DNA of 64,000 nt. Source: Verrucomicrobiaceae bacterium UBA2429. Its GTDB lineage: Bacteria > Verrucomicrobiota > Verrucomicrobiia > Verrucomicrobiales > Verrucomicrobiaceae. The position numbers were made by a program, and so were the translations under genes. Within the stretch, counting starts at the first letter, position 1. Each line of letters starts with the position of its first letter. Shown here one piece after another: positions 52,052 to 61,332 of this stretch. Where the stretch lies: positions 1-64,000 of the forward strand of contig DDQZ01000026.1 of assembly GCA_002343505.1 (NCBI GenBank). Reading direction: 5' to 3'. The notes beneath the pieces were generated by a model that was given only the letters and a program-made list of their open reading frames with translations, did not search any database and had not been told where the DNA came from.

Positions 52052-54052
52052 ATGATCAGCATTCTCGACCCCGCGCAGGGCTCCACAGGCTCCGGCCTCG
52101 TGGAGCGGATGCGCCACGCCTTTTCCACCGATGGAAAGCTGGCCGCCTCGCCGCAGTTCGAGTACCGCCCGCAGCAGCAGCGCATGGCCGAGCTCGTCGC
52201 CCGCGCGTTGGAAAGGAACCACGCCCTCGTCGTCGAGGCCGCCACCGGCGTTGGCAAGTCTCTTGCCTATCTCCTCCCCGCCGTCGAGCACGCGCTGGAG
52301 CACAGGCGCAAGGCCATCATCTGCACACACACCATCAACCTCCAGGAGCAGCTCATTCATAAAGACCTGCCCATCGTCCGCAAACTCACCGGCGACTTCC
52401 ATGCCGAGCTGCTCAAAGGCCGCGGCAACTACCTCTGCCCTTCCCGGCTCAAAAACGCCTTCTCCCACAGCGGCGATCTCTTCAGCACCAGCGAGGCCGC
52501 CGAGCTTCAACTCATCGAGGACTGGTTCCGCCAAAATCCCGGCGGCACCCTCAGCGAGATGGACTTCACACCCGGCGCGCGCGTCTGGTCCCTCGTGTGC
52601 AGCGAGCCGCACGCCTGCACCCCGCGCCGCTGCCCGCCCGGCAGCGGCTGTGTGTATCAGGATGTGCGCCGCCGCATGGCCGAGGCCGATGTCCTCGTGC
52701 TGAATCACACTCTCTTTTTCACCCTGCTCGCCTCCGCCGATGAGACCCTCGCCGAGGATGCCAACTTCATCTTCCCGCGCGACTTCGTCATCCTCGACGA
52801 GGCCCATACCATCGAAAACATCGCCGCCAAAGCCTTTGGTCTCCACCTCAGCGAATCCAACGTCCGCTTCGAGCTGGGCCGCCTCTTCAACCCCAAGACC
52901 CGCAAAGGCTTCTTCCAGTCCCTCGGCGAGCAGGAAGGCATACGCGAAGTCTGCCAGGCCGTCGGACTCGCCGAGACCTTTTTTCGCGAAGCCGAGGCCG
53001 CCTGCAAATTCAGCGGCCCCTACGGCAAGGAATACCGCGTCCGCGAGCCCGGCCTCCTGGAGGACACTCTCAGCCTGCCGCTCCAGCGCGTGGCGCGCTA
53101 CGCGCAAAAGGCCGGCGATGCCGCCAGGAGCGACGGCCAGAAACTCGAAATCCTCGACATCGCCAAACGCCTCAACGCCCTGCGCGCCACCCTCGCCGCC
53201 TTCCTCGACCAGACCGAGGAAGGCCACGTTTATTGGGCCGAGCGCGGCGGCGGCGACAACCGTGTCCTTTCCTTCCACAGCGCGCCCATTGATGTCTCGC
53301 CGCAGTTGGAAAACATCTTCTTCACCGGAAAAAAAGCCTGCGTCTTCACCAGCGCCACTCTTGGCATCGGCGATGACACCGCCTTGAGCTACTTCCGCAA
53401 CCGTGTCGGCGCGCACAAAGCCGAGGCTGCCACGCTGGAGAGTCCCTTCGATTTTCAGAAGCAGATGCGGCTCTACCTCGTGAAAAAAATGCCCGAGCCC
53501 GCCAGCCCCGACTACGCGGCGGCGCTTCAGGAAAAGATCTCCCATTTTCTCACCCTATCCCAGGGGCGCGCTTTCGTGCTCTTCACCAGCTACAGCCAGA
53601 TGACCGCGCAGGCAGACCGGCTGGAGGAGTTCTGCGAGGACAACGGCTGGCGCCTGCTCGTCCAGGGGCGTGGCATGCCCCGGCACCAGATGCTGTCCGA
53701 GTTCAAAAAAGACACCCACAGCATCCTGCTCGGCACCGACAGCTTTTGGACCGGCGTGGACGTGCCCGGCGAGAGCCTCAGCAACGTCATCATCACCCGC
53801 CTGCCTTTCGCCGTGCCCGACCATCCCGTCACTGCCAGCCGGCTGGAGCACTTGGAGGAGCAGGGTCTCAACCCATTCACTGAATACAGCGTGCCCGAGG
53901 CCATCCTCAAGCTGCGCCAGGGCGTCGGCCGCCTCATCCGCACCCGGCAGGACCATGGCATTGTCGCCATTCTTGATCCCCGTCTTCTCAGCAAACCCTA
54001 TGGCCGCGCCTTCCTCGCCTCCCTGCCGGACTGCCCGACGGAGATGGTGTGA
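52052..54052 (+). CDS. DinG/XPD-type Fe-S DNA helicase
   Basis: 666 residues from ATG 52052. Superfamily 2 helicase: Walker A EAATGVGKS (62-70), four cysteines C-x6-C-x5-C-x5-C in SLVCSEPHACTPRRC and PPGSGC (about 183-202) that would bind an Fe-S cluster, DEAH in ILDEAHTIENIA (about 249), and C-terminal motifs FTSATLGIGDD, GTDSFWTGVDVPG and RQGVGRLIRTRQD. It should unwind 5'-overhang DNA, R-loops or forks in the cytoplasm. DinG is the closest bacterial relative; the gene is a good fit in size but the gene symbol is not assigned. Confidence 0.93.
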   Translation: MISILDPAQGSTGSGLVERMRHAFSTDGKLAASPQFEYRPQQQRMAELVARALERNHALVVEAATGVGKSLAYLLPAVEHALEHRRKAIICTHTINLQEQLIHKDLPIVRKLTGDFHAELLKGRGNYLCPSRLKNAFSHSGDLFSTSEAAELQLIEDWFRQNPGGTLSEMDFTPGARVWSLVCSEPHACTPRRCPPGSGCVYQDVRRRMAEADVLVLNHTLFFTLLASADETLAEDANFIFPRDFVILDEAHTIENIAAKAFGLHLSESNVRFELGRLFNPKTRKGFFQSLGEQEGIREVCQAVGLAETFFREAEAACKFSGPYGKEYRVREPGLLEDTLSLPLQRVARYAQKAGDAARSDGQKLEILDIAKRLNALRATLAAFLDQTEEGHVYWAERGGGDNRVLSFHSAPIDVSPQLENIFFTGKKACVFTSATLGIGDDTALSYFRNRVGAHKAEAATLESPFDFQKQMRLYLVKKMPEPASPDYAAALQEKISHFLTLSQGRAFVLFTSYSQMTAQADRLEEFCEDNGWRLLVQGRGMPRHQMLSEFKKDTHSILLGTDSFWTGVDVPGESLSNVIITRLPFAVPDHPVTASRLEHLEEQGLNPFTEYSVPEAILKLRQGVGRLIRTRQDHGIVAILDPRLLSKPYGRAFLASLPDCPTEMV

Positions 54053-54194
54053 AGCGGGGGATAAATCAGGTGGGAGACTGCTTGGGGCTTCCAGGGAGGA
54101 CGGGAAATGCGGCGACACGGGTAGGAAGAGACTGGATTATCGGATTTCACAACAACTCCGGAAAAACCACCTTGGGCATCGAAATTTAGTGCTG

Positions 54195-54225
54195 GAGTAT
54201 GGGCAAATGGTGTTTGCCCATACTC
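54195..54225. repeat. Perfect 13-bp inverted repeat
   Basis: GAGTATGGGCAAA and its exact inverse separated by a 5-base loop TGGTG. A strong hairpin on either strand, without T-tract on either side, between two convergent genes. Confidence 0.8.
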
Positions 54226-54322
54226 AAAACGCCGGTTGCCTGTTTCCAGACAAGGATTGTCTGCGTCCAAACATGGGTTTCTCTTGTCCATTTTCCGGGT
54301 GCCTGCATCCAGGGACCGGTGG
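54216..54322. repeat. Degenerate 21/22-bp tandem repeats
   Basis: Five consecutive units of 22, 21, 21, 21 and 22 bp: 54216-54237, 54238-54258, 54259-54279, 54280-54300 and 54301-54322. The clearest are GCCTGTTTCCAGACAAGGATT, GTCTGCGTCCAAACATGGGTT and the last, GCCTGCATCCAGGGACCGGT. Consensus about GCCTGNNTCCANNNANGGGTT. The first and fourth units are weak. Confidence 0.6.
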
Positions 54323-54378
54323 CCTGTGCTGCCTCAAAAACCCGCCAGTGCGCAGCATGACATACGCCAGCAGCGCGC

Positions 54379-55074
54379 TCAAACCTGCCCGTAATAGGCG
54401 CCCGGCCCGTGTTTGCGCAGGTGGTGCTTTTCCAGAATATGATCCGGGATGGGACCCAGGCCGGGGCTTAGGGCCAGGGTGGCGAGCGCCATCTGCGCGC
54501 ACACCTCGAGGGCGATGCTGTTTTTGAGGGACTCGGAGGCGTTCCTGCCGAAGGTGAAAGGCGCGTGGTAGAGTTGCAGCACGGCGGGCATCTCCAACGG
54601 GTCCAGGCCCAGCTCGCGCAGGCGCTCCACGATGGCCGCGCCGGTGAAGTGCTCATAGTCCTCCGCCACCTCGGCGGGAGTCAGGGCGCGCACCAATGGC
54701 ACGGTGCCGTGAAAGTGGTCGGCGTGCGTGGTGCCAAAACAGGGCAGCTCGCGACCCGCCTGGGCAAAGGCGGTGGCATGAGGACTGTGCGTGTGCGTAA
54801 TGCCGCCGACACGCGGGCACTCGCGGTAAAGATGCAGGTGCGTTTTGGTGTCCGAGGAGGGGCGCAGCCCGCCCTCGACGACCTCGCCATCGAGATCGAG
54901 CAGCACCATCAGGTCCGGCGTGAGCGCGGAGTAGTCCACTCCACTCGGCTTGATGCACCAGAGGCCCGAGGCTCGGTCAATGCCGCTGACGTTGCCCCAG
55001 GTCAGGCGCGCCAGGCCGCTGTGCTCCAGGGCGCGGTTGGCGGCGCAGACTTCTGCTTTGAGTTCTTCGAGCAT
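54379..55074 (-). CDS. araD: L-ribulose-5-phosphate 4-epimerase
   Basis: 231 residues from ATG 55074, exactly the usual AraD size; the longer open frame upstream is not protein-like. Class II aldolase fold with LTWGNVSGID, IKPSGVDY, GGITHTHSPHATAFAQAG (two His zinc ligands), GTTHADHFHG (third His region), and PFTFGRNASESLKNS. It converts L-ribulose-5-phosphate to D-xylulose-5-phosphate. araA or araB are not adjacent. Read divergently from the cytochrome gene across 169 bp. Confidence 0.94.
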   Translation of the reverse strand: MLEELKAEVCAANRALEHSGLARLTWGNVSGIDRASGLWCIKPSGVDYSALTPDLMVLLDLDGEVVEGGLRPSSDTKTHLHLYRECPRVGGITHTHSPHATAFAQAGRELPCFGTTHADHFHGTVPLVRALTPAEVAEDYEHFTGAAIVERLRELGLDPLEMPAVLQLYHAPFTFGRNASESLKNSIALEVCAQMALATLALSPGLGPIPDHILEKHHLRKHGPGAYYGQV

Positions 55075-55151
55075 GGCGTTGTTATGCAGCGGTGTGCCGG
55101 CAGCGGCAAAGGGAAAAAGCGCGGCGGGGCGCGAGTGCCGGCCGCGTTTTC

Positions 55152-55189
55152 CCGCTCGCCCCCGCATTTCTGGCACTGCGGGCGAGCGG
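55152..55189. promoter_or_regulatory. Imperfect GC-rich hairpin in the araD/cytochrome divergent gap
   Basis: CCGCTCGCCCCCGCA / TGCGGGCGAGCGG pair with a 2-base bulge and a 10-base loop, in the shared upstream region of araD and the DUF1549/DUF1553 gene. Confidence 0.35.
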
Positions 55190-55243
55190 TGCGGGAATGC
55201 AGTCATGGCAATCTCCGCCCGACCGCCCGCGTTATCCTCCCTG

Positions 55244-58135
55244 ATGAGACTTGGCATCCTGATTTCATGGCTCCTGCCCGCCGCCGCCTGGTGCGCGGAG
55301 GATGCGCGCGCGCTTTTCACGCGGCGCGTGTGGCCGCTCTTCCAGGAGAAATGCCTGGCCTGCCACGGCCAGGACGAGGGCAAAATCAAAGGCGGGCTGG
55401 ACATGCGCGCGCCGGAGTCCACGCTCAAGGGCGGCGACAGCGGCGCGGCATCCCTCGTGGCCGGCAAACCGGAACAAAGCCCCCTCTATCTCGCCGCCAC
55501 CCGCGCGCACGAGGAGTGGGAAGCCATGCCGCCGAAGGAGGCGGACAAACTGACGCCTGAGCAGACGGAATGGATCAAACAATGGATCACCGCAGGCGCG
55601 CCCTGGCCCGACGAGACGGCGCGAAGGGAGATCGCCAAGGCCAACGCAGCGCGGTGGAGCGCGGAGGACGGCGTCACCGTCAGGACCACGGGCGCGCTTT
55701 CTCCCGACTGGGCCGCCAGGCGTTACAAGCCGGAGGCGCTCTGGGCTTACCAGCCGGTGCGCAAACCGGAAGTCCGCGGCACGAATCTCCAAGGCGCGAA
55801 AAACCACCCGGTGGATGAGCTGATCTCCCTCCGTCTTCCCCGGGAAATGACGGTGGCGGGTGCCGCGGACGCGCGCGCCTTCATCCGGCGGGCGGCCTTT
55901 GACCTCACCGGCCTGCCGCCCGCGCCGGCGGAGGTGGAGCAGTTTGCCCTGGATTATGCAAAGGACGCGGACGCCGCCGTGCTCGCGCTCATTGAACGCC
56001 TGCTGGCCTCCCCTCACTACGGGGAGCGCATGGCGCGGCACTGGCTGGATGTGGCGCGCTACGCGGACAGCAGCGGCTTTGCCAATGACTACGAGCGGGG
56101 CAATGCCTGGCGCTACCGCGACTATGTGGTGCGCAGCTTCAACGCGGACAAGCCCTACGACCAGTTCATCAAGGAGCAGATCGCCGGGGATGAAATGTCC
56201 GGCAGACAGGGCGTCGGGACTCCTGATTCCGAGCTGCTCATCGCCACCGGCTTCCTGCGCATGGGTCCGTGGGAGCTGACCGGCATGGAGGTGGCAAAGA
56301 TCGCCCGCCAGCGCTTCCTCGACGATGTGACCAACAGCGTGGGCGAGACCTTCCTCGCGCACTCCCTGCAATGCGCGCGCTGCCACGACCACAAGTTCGA
56401 CCCGGTGCCCACGCATGACTACTACGCCATGCAGGCGTGCTTCGCGACGACCCAGCTCGCAGAGCGCCCGGCTCCGTTTTTGCCGGAGGAAAACACGGAG
56501 GGCTTCGAGGAAAAACGCCACCTTGAGGCGCGCCGCGCGGAATACTCGGCCATGCTCAGGGCGCTGGATGACAAGCTGCTGAAAAACGCGCTCCAGTGGT
56601 TCACTGAAAAAGGCCTCGACCCCGCCGCTTGGAACGAGGCCGTGGCGCAGGCGCGCGCCGGGGCCGGTGAAAACCGCAGGCGCGGCGGCGAGGCGAACAT
56701 CTTCGGCGCGGCGCGCTCCATCCTGCAAAAACGCGGCGTGCCGGAGGGCCTGTATCCGCCGAAGCTGGCCGGCTTCGAGCCGGAGGACTACGGCAACGAG
56801 CGCGTGGCGCGCAAGGGGCTGGAGCGGCTGCGCTGGGAGCTTGAGCGCTACGAGCCTTACGCCTTCAGCGTCTATGACGGCCTGACACCGCAGGTCACCT
56901 CCGTCTATCAGCCGGTGCGCATGCCGCAGGACCGGATGCGCGCGGGCGAAATGGAGCAGACGGCCATCCTCGGCGGCGGCGACCCCTTCTCGCCCACAAC
57001 ACCGGTGAGGCCTGGAGCGCTCTCGGTGCTGGAGGCGACATCAAGCCTGGAGTTCCAGGGTACGCAGGAGATCGAGGGCCGCCGTCTCAAGCTGGCGGAG
57101 TGGATCGCGCGCGCGGACAATCCGCTGACAACGCGCGCCATCGTGAACCGCGTCTGGCTCTGGCACTTCGGCCAGGCCATCGCGGGCAATCCGAACAATT
57201 TTGGAAGCACCGGCAAGCCGCCCTCGCATCCGGAGCTGCTCGACTGGCTGGCGGCGGTGTTTGTCGAAAAAGGCTGGTCGTTCAAGGAGCTGCACCGCGT
57301 CATCATGACCAGCGCCGCCTACCGCAGGAGCGCTGGCATGGATGCAAACCCGCCCTCCGGCATCTCCCGCGAGGACTTGGAGAAACACCACGCCATCTTC
57401 AAGCCGCGCCGGCTTTCCGCCGAGGAGCTGCGGGACGCCATGCTCAGCATCACCGGCGAGTTGAATCCCGCGCTCGGCGGCATCCCGAACCGCCCGGAGA
57501 TCAACCTCGAAGTGGCGCTCCAGCCGCGCCAGGTCATGGGCACCTTCGCCGCCGCCTGGGTGCCCAACCCCCTGCCTGCGCAGCGCCACCGCCGCAGTCT
57601 CTACGCGCTGAAAATTCGCGGCCTGCGCGATCCCTTCATGGAGGTCTTCAACGAGCCAGGCCCCGACTTCTCCTGCGAAGCGCGCGAAGTCTCGACCGTC
57701 ACACCGCAAGTCTTCAGCCTCTTCAACGGCCAGCATGTGCATGATCGCGCCCTGGCCCTGGCCCACCGTGTCCTGGGCGAGGCCGGAGACACCGGCATGG
57801 CGGACGCGCGCGCGGCGGTGATGACAAGGGTCTTCGGCCTTTGTTTCGGCCGCGCTCCCACAGCGGATGAGGCGCGCGACTGCCTGGCGCACTGGCAGGC
57901 CATGGAGGCCCGGCACTCAGGCGGCTCCGTGGCGCGGCCCAAACCTCCACTCGAAATCCGCCGCGATGCCGTGGAGGAGAACACCGGCGAGAAATTCAGC
58001 TTCCAGGAAAAACTGCACGGCTACACCGAATTCGTGCCCGATCTCCAGCCCGCCGATGTGGACGCCCGCACCCGCGCGCTGGCCGAGGTGTGCCTCGTTC
58101 TGCTGAACTCGAACGAGTTCGCCTACCTGCACTGA
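55244..58135 (+). CDS. Planctomycete-type cytochrome c / DUF1549-DUF1553 protein
   Basis: 963 residues from ATG 55244, which opens a signal peptide (MRLGILISWLLPAAAWCA). Order: heme c domain of PSCyt1 type with CLACH at 37-41 and AMPPKEADKLTPEQ, DUF1549 (about 190-400; FIRRAAFDLTGLPPAPAEV, HWLDVARYADSSGF, QCARCHDHKFDP with a second CxxCH), and DUF1553 (about 610-900; ITRADNPLTTRAIVNRVW-like segment, HPELLDWLA, RRSLYALKIRG). Such proteins act in periplasmic polysaccharide oxidation in PVC bacteria. They usually precede a DUF1501 gene; here the next gene is sucA on the opposite strand, so the partner is absent. Confidence 0.93.
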   Translation: MRLGILISWLLPAAAWCAEDARALFTRRVWPLFQEKCLACHGQDEGKIKGGLDMRAPESTLKGGDSGAASLVAGKPEQSPLYLAATRAHEEWEAMPPKEADKLTPEQTEWIKQWITAGAPWPDETARREIAKANAARWSAEDGVTVRTTGALSPDWAARRYKPEALWAYQPVRKPEVRGTNLQGAKNHPVDELISLRLPREMTVAGAADARAFIRRAAFDLTGLPPAPAEVEQFALDYAKDADAAVLALIERLLASPHYGERMARHWLDVARYADSSGFANDYERGNAWRYRDYVVRSFNADKPYDQFIKEQIAGDEMSGRQGVGTPDSELLIATGFLRMGPWELTGMEVAKIARQRFLDDVTNSVGETFLAHSLQCARCHDHKFDPVPTHDYYAMQACFATTQLAERPAPFLPEENTEGFEEKRHLEARRAEYSAMLRALDDKLLKNALQWFTEKGLDPAAWNEAVAQARAGAGENRRRGGEANIFGAARSILQKRGVPEGLYPPKLAGFEPEDYGNERVARKGLERLRWELERYEPYAFSVYDGLTPQVTSVYQPVRMPQDRMRAGEMEQTAILGGGDPFSPTTPVRPGALSVLEATSSLEFQGTQEIEGRRLKLAEWIARADNPLTTRAIVNRVWLWHFGQAIAGNPNNFGSTGKPPSHPELLDWLAAVFVEKGWSFKELHRVIMTSAAYRRSAGMDANPPSGISREDLEKHHAIFKPRRLSAEELRDAMLSITGELNPALGGIPNRPEINLEVALQPRQVMGTFAAAWVPNPLPAQRHRRSLYALKIRGLRDPFMEVFNEPGPDFSCEAREVSTVTPQVFSLFNGQHVHDRALALAHRVLGEAGDTGMADARAAVMTRVFGLCFGRAPTADEARDCLAHWQAMEARHSGGSVARPKPPLEIRRDAVEENTGEKFSFQEKLHGYTEFVPDLQPADVDARTRALAEVCLVLLNSNEFAYLH

Positions 58136-58339
58136 TACTCACCCAACGCGGGCAGGGATAAGTCGCTGATTCGACCAGACACCCGAACATGAACCATGCA
58201 GCGCGTCACCACGATTTGAGCCCCCGGCGTACTGTTCCTTGGGAAGGCTTTCCGCGTCCAATCGAAGGAGGACGCAATGCTCCAAAGCTCCATCACTGCC
58301 GTCGCATGACATCGCCAATCGCTGCGGCGCGGGACTTGC

Positions 58340-61108
58340 TCACACGCTGAAGGCGTCCTCGACGAGTTTCTCCTGCTCCAGCACGTGGATGGCCTTGGAG
58401 CCGGCGGCGGGGCTGGAGCTGCGCTCGCGGCCGGCGTAGCGCAGCTTGTGGTTGGAGAGCTCCTCGAGGCGCGGGCGGATGTAGTAGAAGGCGCCCATGT
58501 TGCGCGGCTCCTCCTGGCACCAGATCCACTTTTTCTGCGCGCGCGGGTAGCGCGCGACGATTTCCTTGAGCATCTCGTAGTTGAGCGGGTAAAGCTGCTC
58601 GACTCGGATGATGGCGGCGTTTTTGATCTTGTTCTTCTCGCGGAATTCCAGGAGGTCATAATAGACCTTGCCGGAGCAGAAGATGAGGCGCGCGACGCGG
58701 TCAGGGCTGCCCGCGAGCTGCTCGTCGTCCAGCACCTCGCGGAAGTGTGTGCCGGCGGCCATGTCATCGAGCCTGGAGACGCAGCGCGGATGGCGCAGGA
58801 GGCTCTTTGGCGTCATGACGACGAGCGGCTTGCGCGTGGAGCGGTGGACCTGGCGGCGCAGGGCGTGGAAGTACTGGGCGGGGGTGGAGAAGTTGCACAC
58901 CTGCATGTTGCCGCCGGCGCAGAGCTGGAGGAAACGCTCAAGGCGGGCGCTGGAGTGCTCGGGCCCCTGGCCCTCGTAGCCGTGCGGCAGGAGGAGGGTG
59001 ATGTGGCTGGGTCGCTGCCACTTGCTCTCGGCGGAGCAGATGAACTGGTCTATGATGACCTGGGCGCCGTTGACGAAATCCCCGAACTGCGCCTCCCAGC
59101 AGATCAACATGCCGGGCGCCAGCAGGGAATAGCCGTAGTCGAAGCCGAGCACGGCGGCCTCGGAGAGCAGGCTGTTATAGACGCAAAAGCGGCCCTGGTC
59201 GTCCTGGATGTTGTTGAGGGGGATGTGACGCTCGCGCGTTTCGGTGTCGTAGAGCACACTATGGCGCTGGCTGAAGGTGCCGCGCCGCACGTCCTGGCCG
59301 GAGAGGCGCACGCCATATTTTTCGGTCAACAGCGTGCCGAACGCCAGGGACTCGGCGGTGGCCCAGTCAATGCCCTCGCCGGTTTCGACGGCCTTGCCGC
59401 GCGCGGCGAGGAAGCGGCGCGCGATGGTGGGATGGAGGCGGAAGCCCTCGGGCGCCTCGATGAGTTTTCGCCCGATGCGCGCCAAATCCTCACGGGACAC
59501 GCCGGTGTCCACGACGTTGTAGTCATAGGCGGGCTGAGGCTCGACGACGAACCCCTCATACGGATTGCCGCCTTTGCCGTCATCCTTGGAGGCAAGGCTG
59601 TTGACGCCGTCCTCCAGCTCGTCCTCCAGCTCTTTTTGCAGGGCGTCGGCGGCGGCCTCGTCGAGCACGCCTTCCGCAATGAGTTTGCGCCGGTAAAGGG
59701 TGGCGGTGGAGGGATGGGCGGCGATGCTGCGCGCCATGTTCGGCTGGGTGAAGGCGGGCTCGTCGGTCTCGTTGTGGCCGTAGCGGCGGTAGCAGACGAT
59801 GTCGAGCACCACGTCGCGCTTGAAGGTCTGGCGAAATTCCAGCGCGAGCTTGGCGGCCTGCATGACTTCAAGGGGGCAGTCTCCATTCACATGGAAGACG
59901 GGGGCGTCAATCATCTTGGCCACGTCCGTGCAGTAGCGGCTGGAGCGCGCGTCGGCGGGCAGGGTGGTGAAGCCGATCTGGTTGTTGACGACGATATGGA
60001 TGGTGCCGCCGGTCTGGTAGCCGGGGAGTTGGGAGAGGTTCAGCACCTCGGCCACCATGCCCTGGCCGGCAAAGGCGGCATCCCCATGCACAAGGATGGG
60101 GATGACCTGGCTGCGCGAGGCCGTGTCGCCCAGGAAGCGCTGGCGGGCGCGGGCCATGCCCTCGACCACAGGGTCCACTGCCTCCAGATGGCTGGGGTTC
60201 GGCGCGAGCATGACGGAGATCTCATGGCCGTCGCGGGTCTGGCGCACGGTTTCAAAGCCGAGGTGGTATTTCACATCCCCGTCCCCGGCGACCATGTTGG
60301 GCACATAATTTTCCGAGAACTCGTAAAAGAGGCTCTCCAGCGGCTTGCGCAGGAAATTGGCCAGCACGCTGAGGCGGCCGCGGTGGGCCATGCCCATGAC
60401 GATTTCCTTGCCGCCGAGGGCTGGCAGGCCCTCGAGGATGGTCTCCAGCGCGACGAGCATGGACTCGCCGCCTTCGACGGAGAAGCGCTTCTGCCCGACA
60501 AAGCGGCGGTGCAGGAAGCGCTCGAAGGTCTCCGCCTCCAGCAGCCAGCGCAGAGCGTCCACCTGCTCCCGTGCGGCGGGCGGCGGCAGAGCGAGGCGTT
60601 TTTCCACGCGCTCCAGCAGCCAGTCGCGCACCTCCGGGGCCACGATGTGCATGAATTCGAAGCCGCTGGTGCCGCAGTAAATCCGGCGCAGTTCCTCCAG
60701 CATGACCCGCAGCCTCATGGGGCTGCCCTCGCGGAACATTTGCGTGCGCACTTCGTGGTCCAGCTCGGCGGCTGTGAATCCCAGCCCATCCAAGGTCAGG
60801 GCGGAAACCTCCGGACCGGCGGCGGCAAGCGGGTCCACATGCGCGGCTGTGTGCCCCAGTCGGCGGAACATGAGAAGGGCGTTGGTCACCCTCATGCGGA
60901 AGTTCAGCGCCTCTTCGGAGAGGGCGGCCCCGCCGGCGTCAGGCGCGGCGCTCCTTCCGGCGCGCTTCGCCAGCTCCGCCATGCCTAGCTCGAATCCCTC
61001 GAAAAATGCCGCCCATGAGGTGTCCACGGAGGCGGGGTTGCTTTTCCATTCCTGGTATCTTTCGTCGAGCAGGGCTGAATTGGCCCGAAAGGGCACAGAG
61101 GCGTTCAT
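58340..61108 (-). CDS. sucA: 2-oxoglutarate dehydrogenase E1
   Basis: 922 residues from ATG 61108 (MNASVPFRANSALLDERYQEW), the usual OdhA start; the upstream open frame lies in the promoter gap. Signatures: VGQKRFSVEGGESM, GMAHRGRLSVLANF, LAPNPSHLEAVDPVVEG, IHIVVNNQIGFTT, YRRYGHNETDEPAFTQP and LLPHGYEGQGPEHSSARLER. It is a thiamine-diphosphate enzyme that decarboxylates 2-oxoglutarate and succinylates SucB. The gene stands alone, with the convergent cytochrome gene 204 bp downstream; sucB is about 12 kb away. Confidence 0.96.
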   Translation of the reverse strand: MNASVPFRANSALLDERYQEWKSNPASVDTSWAAFFEGFELGMAELAKRAGRSAAPDAGGAALSEEALNFRMRVTNALLMFRRLGHTAAHVDPLAAAGPEVSALTLDGLGFTAAELDHEVRTQMFREGSPMRLRVMLEELRRIYCGTSGFEFMHIVAPEVRDWLLERVEKRLALPPPAAREQVDALRWLLEAETFERFLHRRFVGQKRFSVEGGESMLVALETILEGLPALGGKEIVMGMAHRGRLSVLANFLRKPLESLFYEFSENYVPNMVAGDGDVKYHLGFETVRQTRDGHEISVMLAPNPSHLEAVDPVVEGMARARQRFLGDTASRSQVIPILVHGDAAFAGQGMVAEVLNLSQLPGYQTGGTIHIVVNNQIGFTTLPADARSSRYCTDVAKMIDAPVFHVNGDCPLEVMQAAKLALEFRQTFKRDVVLDIVCYRRYGHNETDEPAFTQPNMARSIAAHPSTATLYRRKLIAEGVLDEAAADALQKELEDELEDGVNSLASKDDGKGGNPYEGFVVEPQPAYDYNVVDTGVSREDLARIGRKLIEAPEGFRLHPTIARRFLAARGKAVETGEGIDWATAESLAFGTLLTEKYGVRLSGQDVRRGTFSQRHSVLYDTETRERHIPLNNIQDDQGRFCVYNSLLSEAAVLGFDYGYSLLAPGMLICWEAQFGDFVNGAQVIIDQFICSAESKWQRPSHITLLLPHGYEGQGPEHSSARLERFLQLCAGGNMQVCNFSTPAQYFHALRRQVHRSTRKPLVVMTPKSLLRHPRCVSRLDDMAAGTHFREVLDDEQLAGSPDRVARLIFCSGKVYYDLLEFREKNKIKNAAIIRVEQLYPLNYEMLKEIVARYPRAQKKWIWCQEEPRNMGAFYYIRPRLEELSNHKLRYAGRERSSSPAAGSKAIHVLEQEKLVEDAFSV

Positions 61109-61278
61109 GATTTGGGGGGCGGGGGCGCAGAATGATGCGGTTTGATACGCTTGCAACCCGTGAAGGGTCGGAAAAGCCGGTTTCCTGCCACGATGCCGGT
61201 TTTCAGGATTCAAGGGCGATTTTTGAGGCACCCAGCGCATTTTCACGCGGATGCCGGGAATGTGGATAACCACGCTTG

Positions 61279-61306
61279 TTGACAGATAAAATGTGAAGAA
61301 TATTAA
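61279..61306 (+). promoter_or_regulatory. Sigma-70-like promoter of the M50-like gene
   Basis: Perfect TTGACA (-35), 16-bp spacer, TATTAA (-10), about 27 bp before the start codon. CTTGTT (61275-61280) and AACAAG (61305-61310) form an inverted repeat across the promoter, a possible operator. Confidence 0.5.
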
Positions 61307-61332
61307 CAAGTCCTAAATATCCAAAGCTCGTG

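Larger units (their letters stand above)
54053..54378. other. Intergenic region with palindrome and repeat block, no gene
   Basis: Between the helicase stop and the convergent araD stop. The first 140 bp hold nothing recognisable; the rest has a 13-bp perfect palindrome and a block of 21/22-bp degenerate repeats (separate entries). Short open frames here are produced by the repeats. Confidence 0.6.

Noticed and set aside
53998..54291. Minus-strand frame beginning MDKRNPCLDADNPC
   Set aside because: Its apparent peptide repeat is the translation of the 21/22-bp DNA repeat and it runs into the helicase gene in antisense.
58265..58309. AAGGAGG followed by a 10-codon open frame between the cytochrome and sucA
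   Set aside because: Too short and isolated; no downstream gene on that strand, no conservation evidence.
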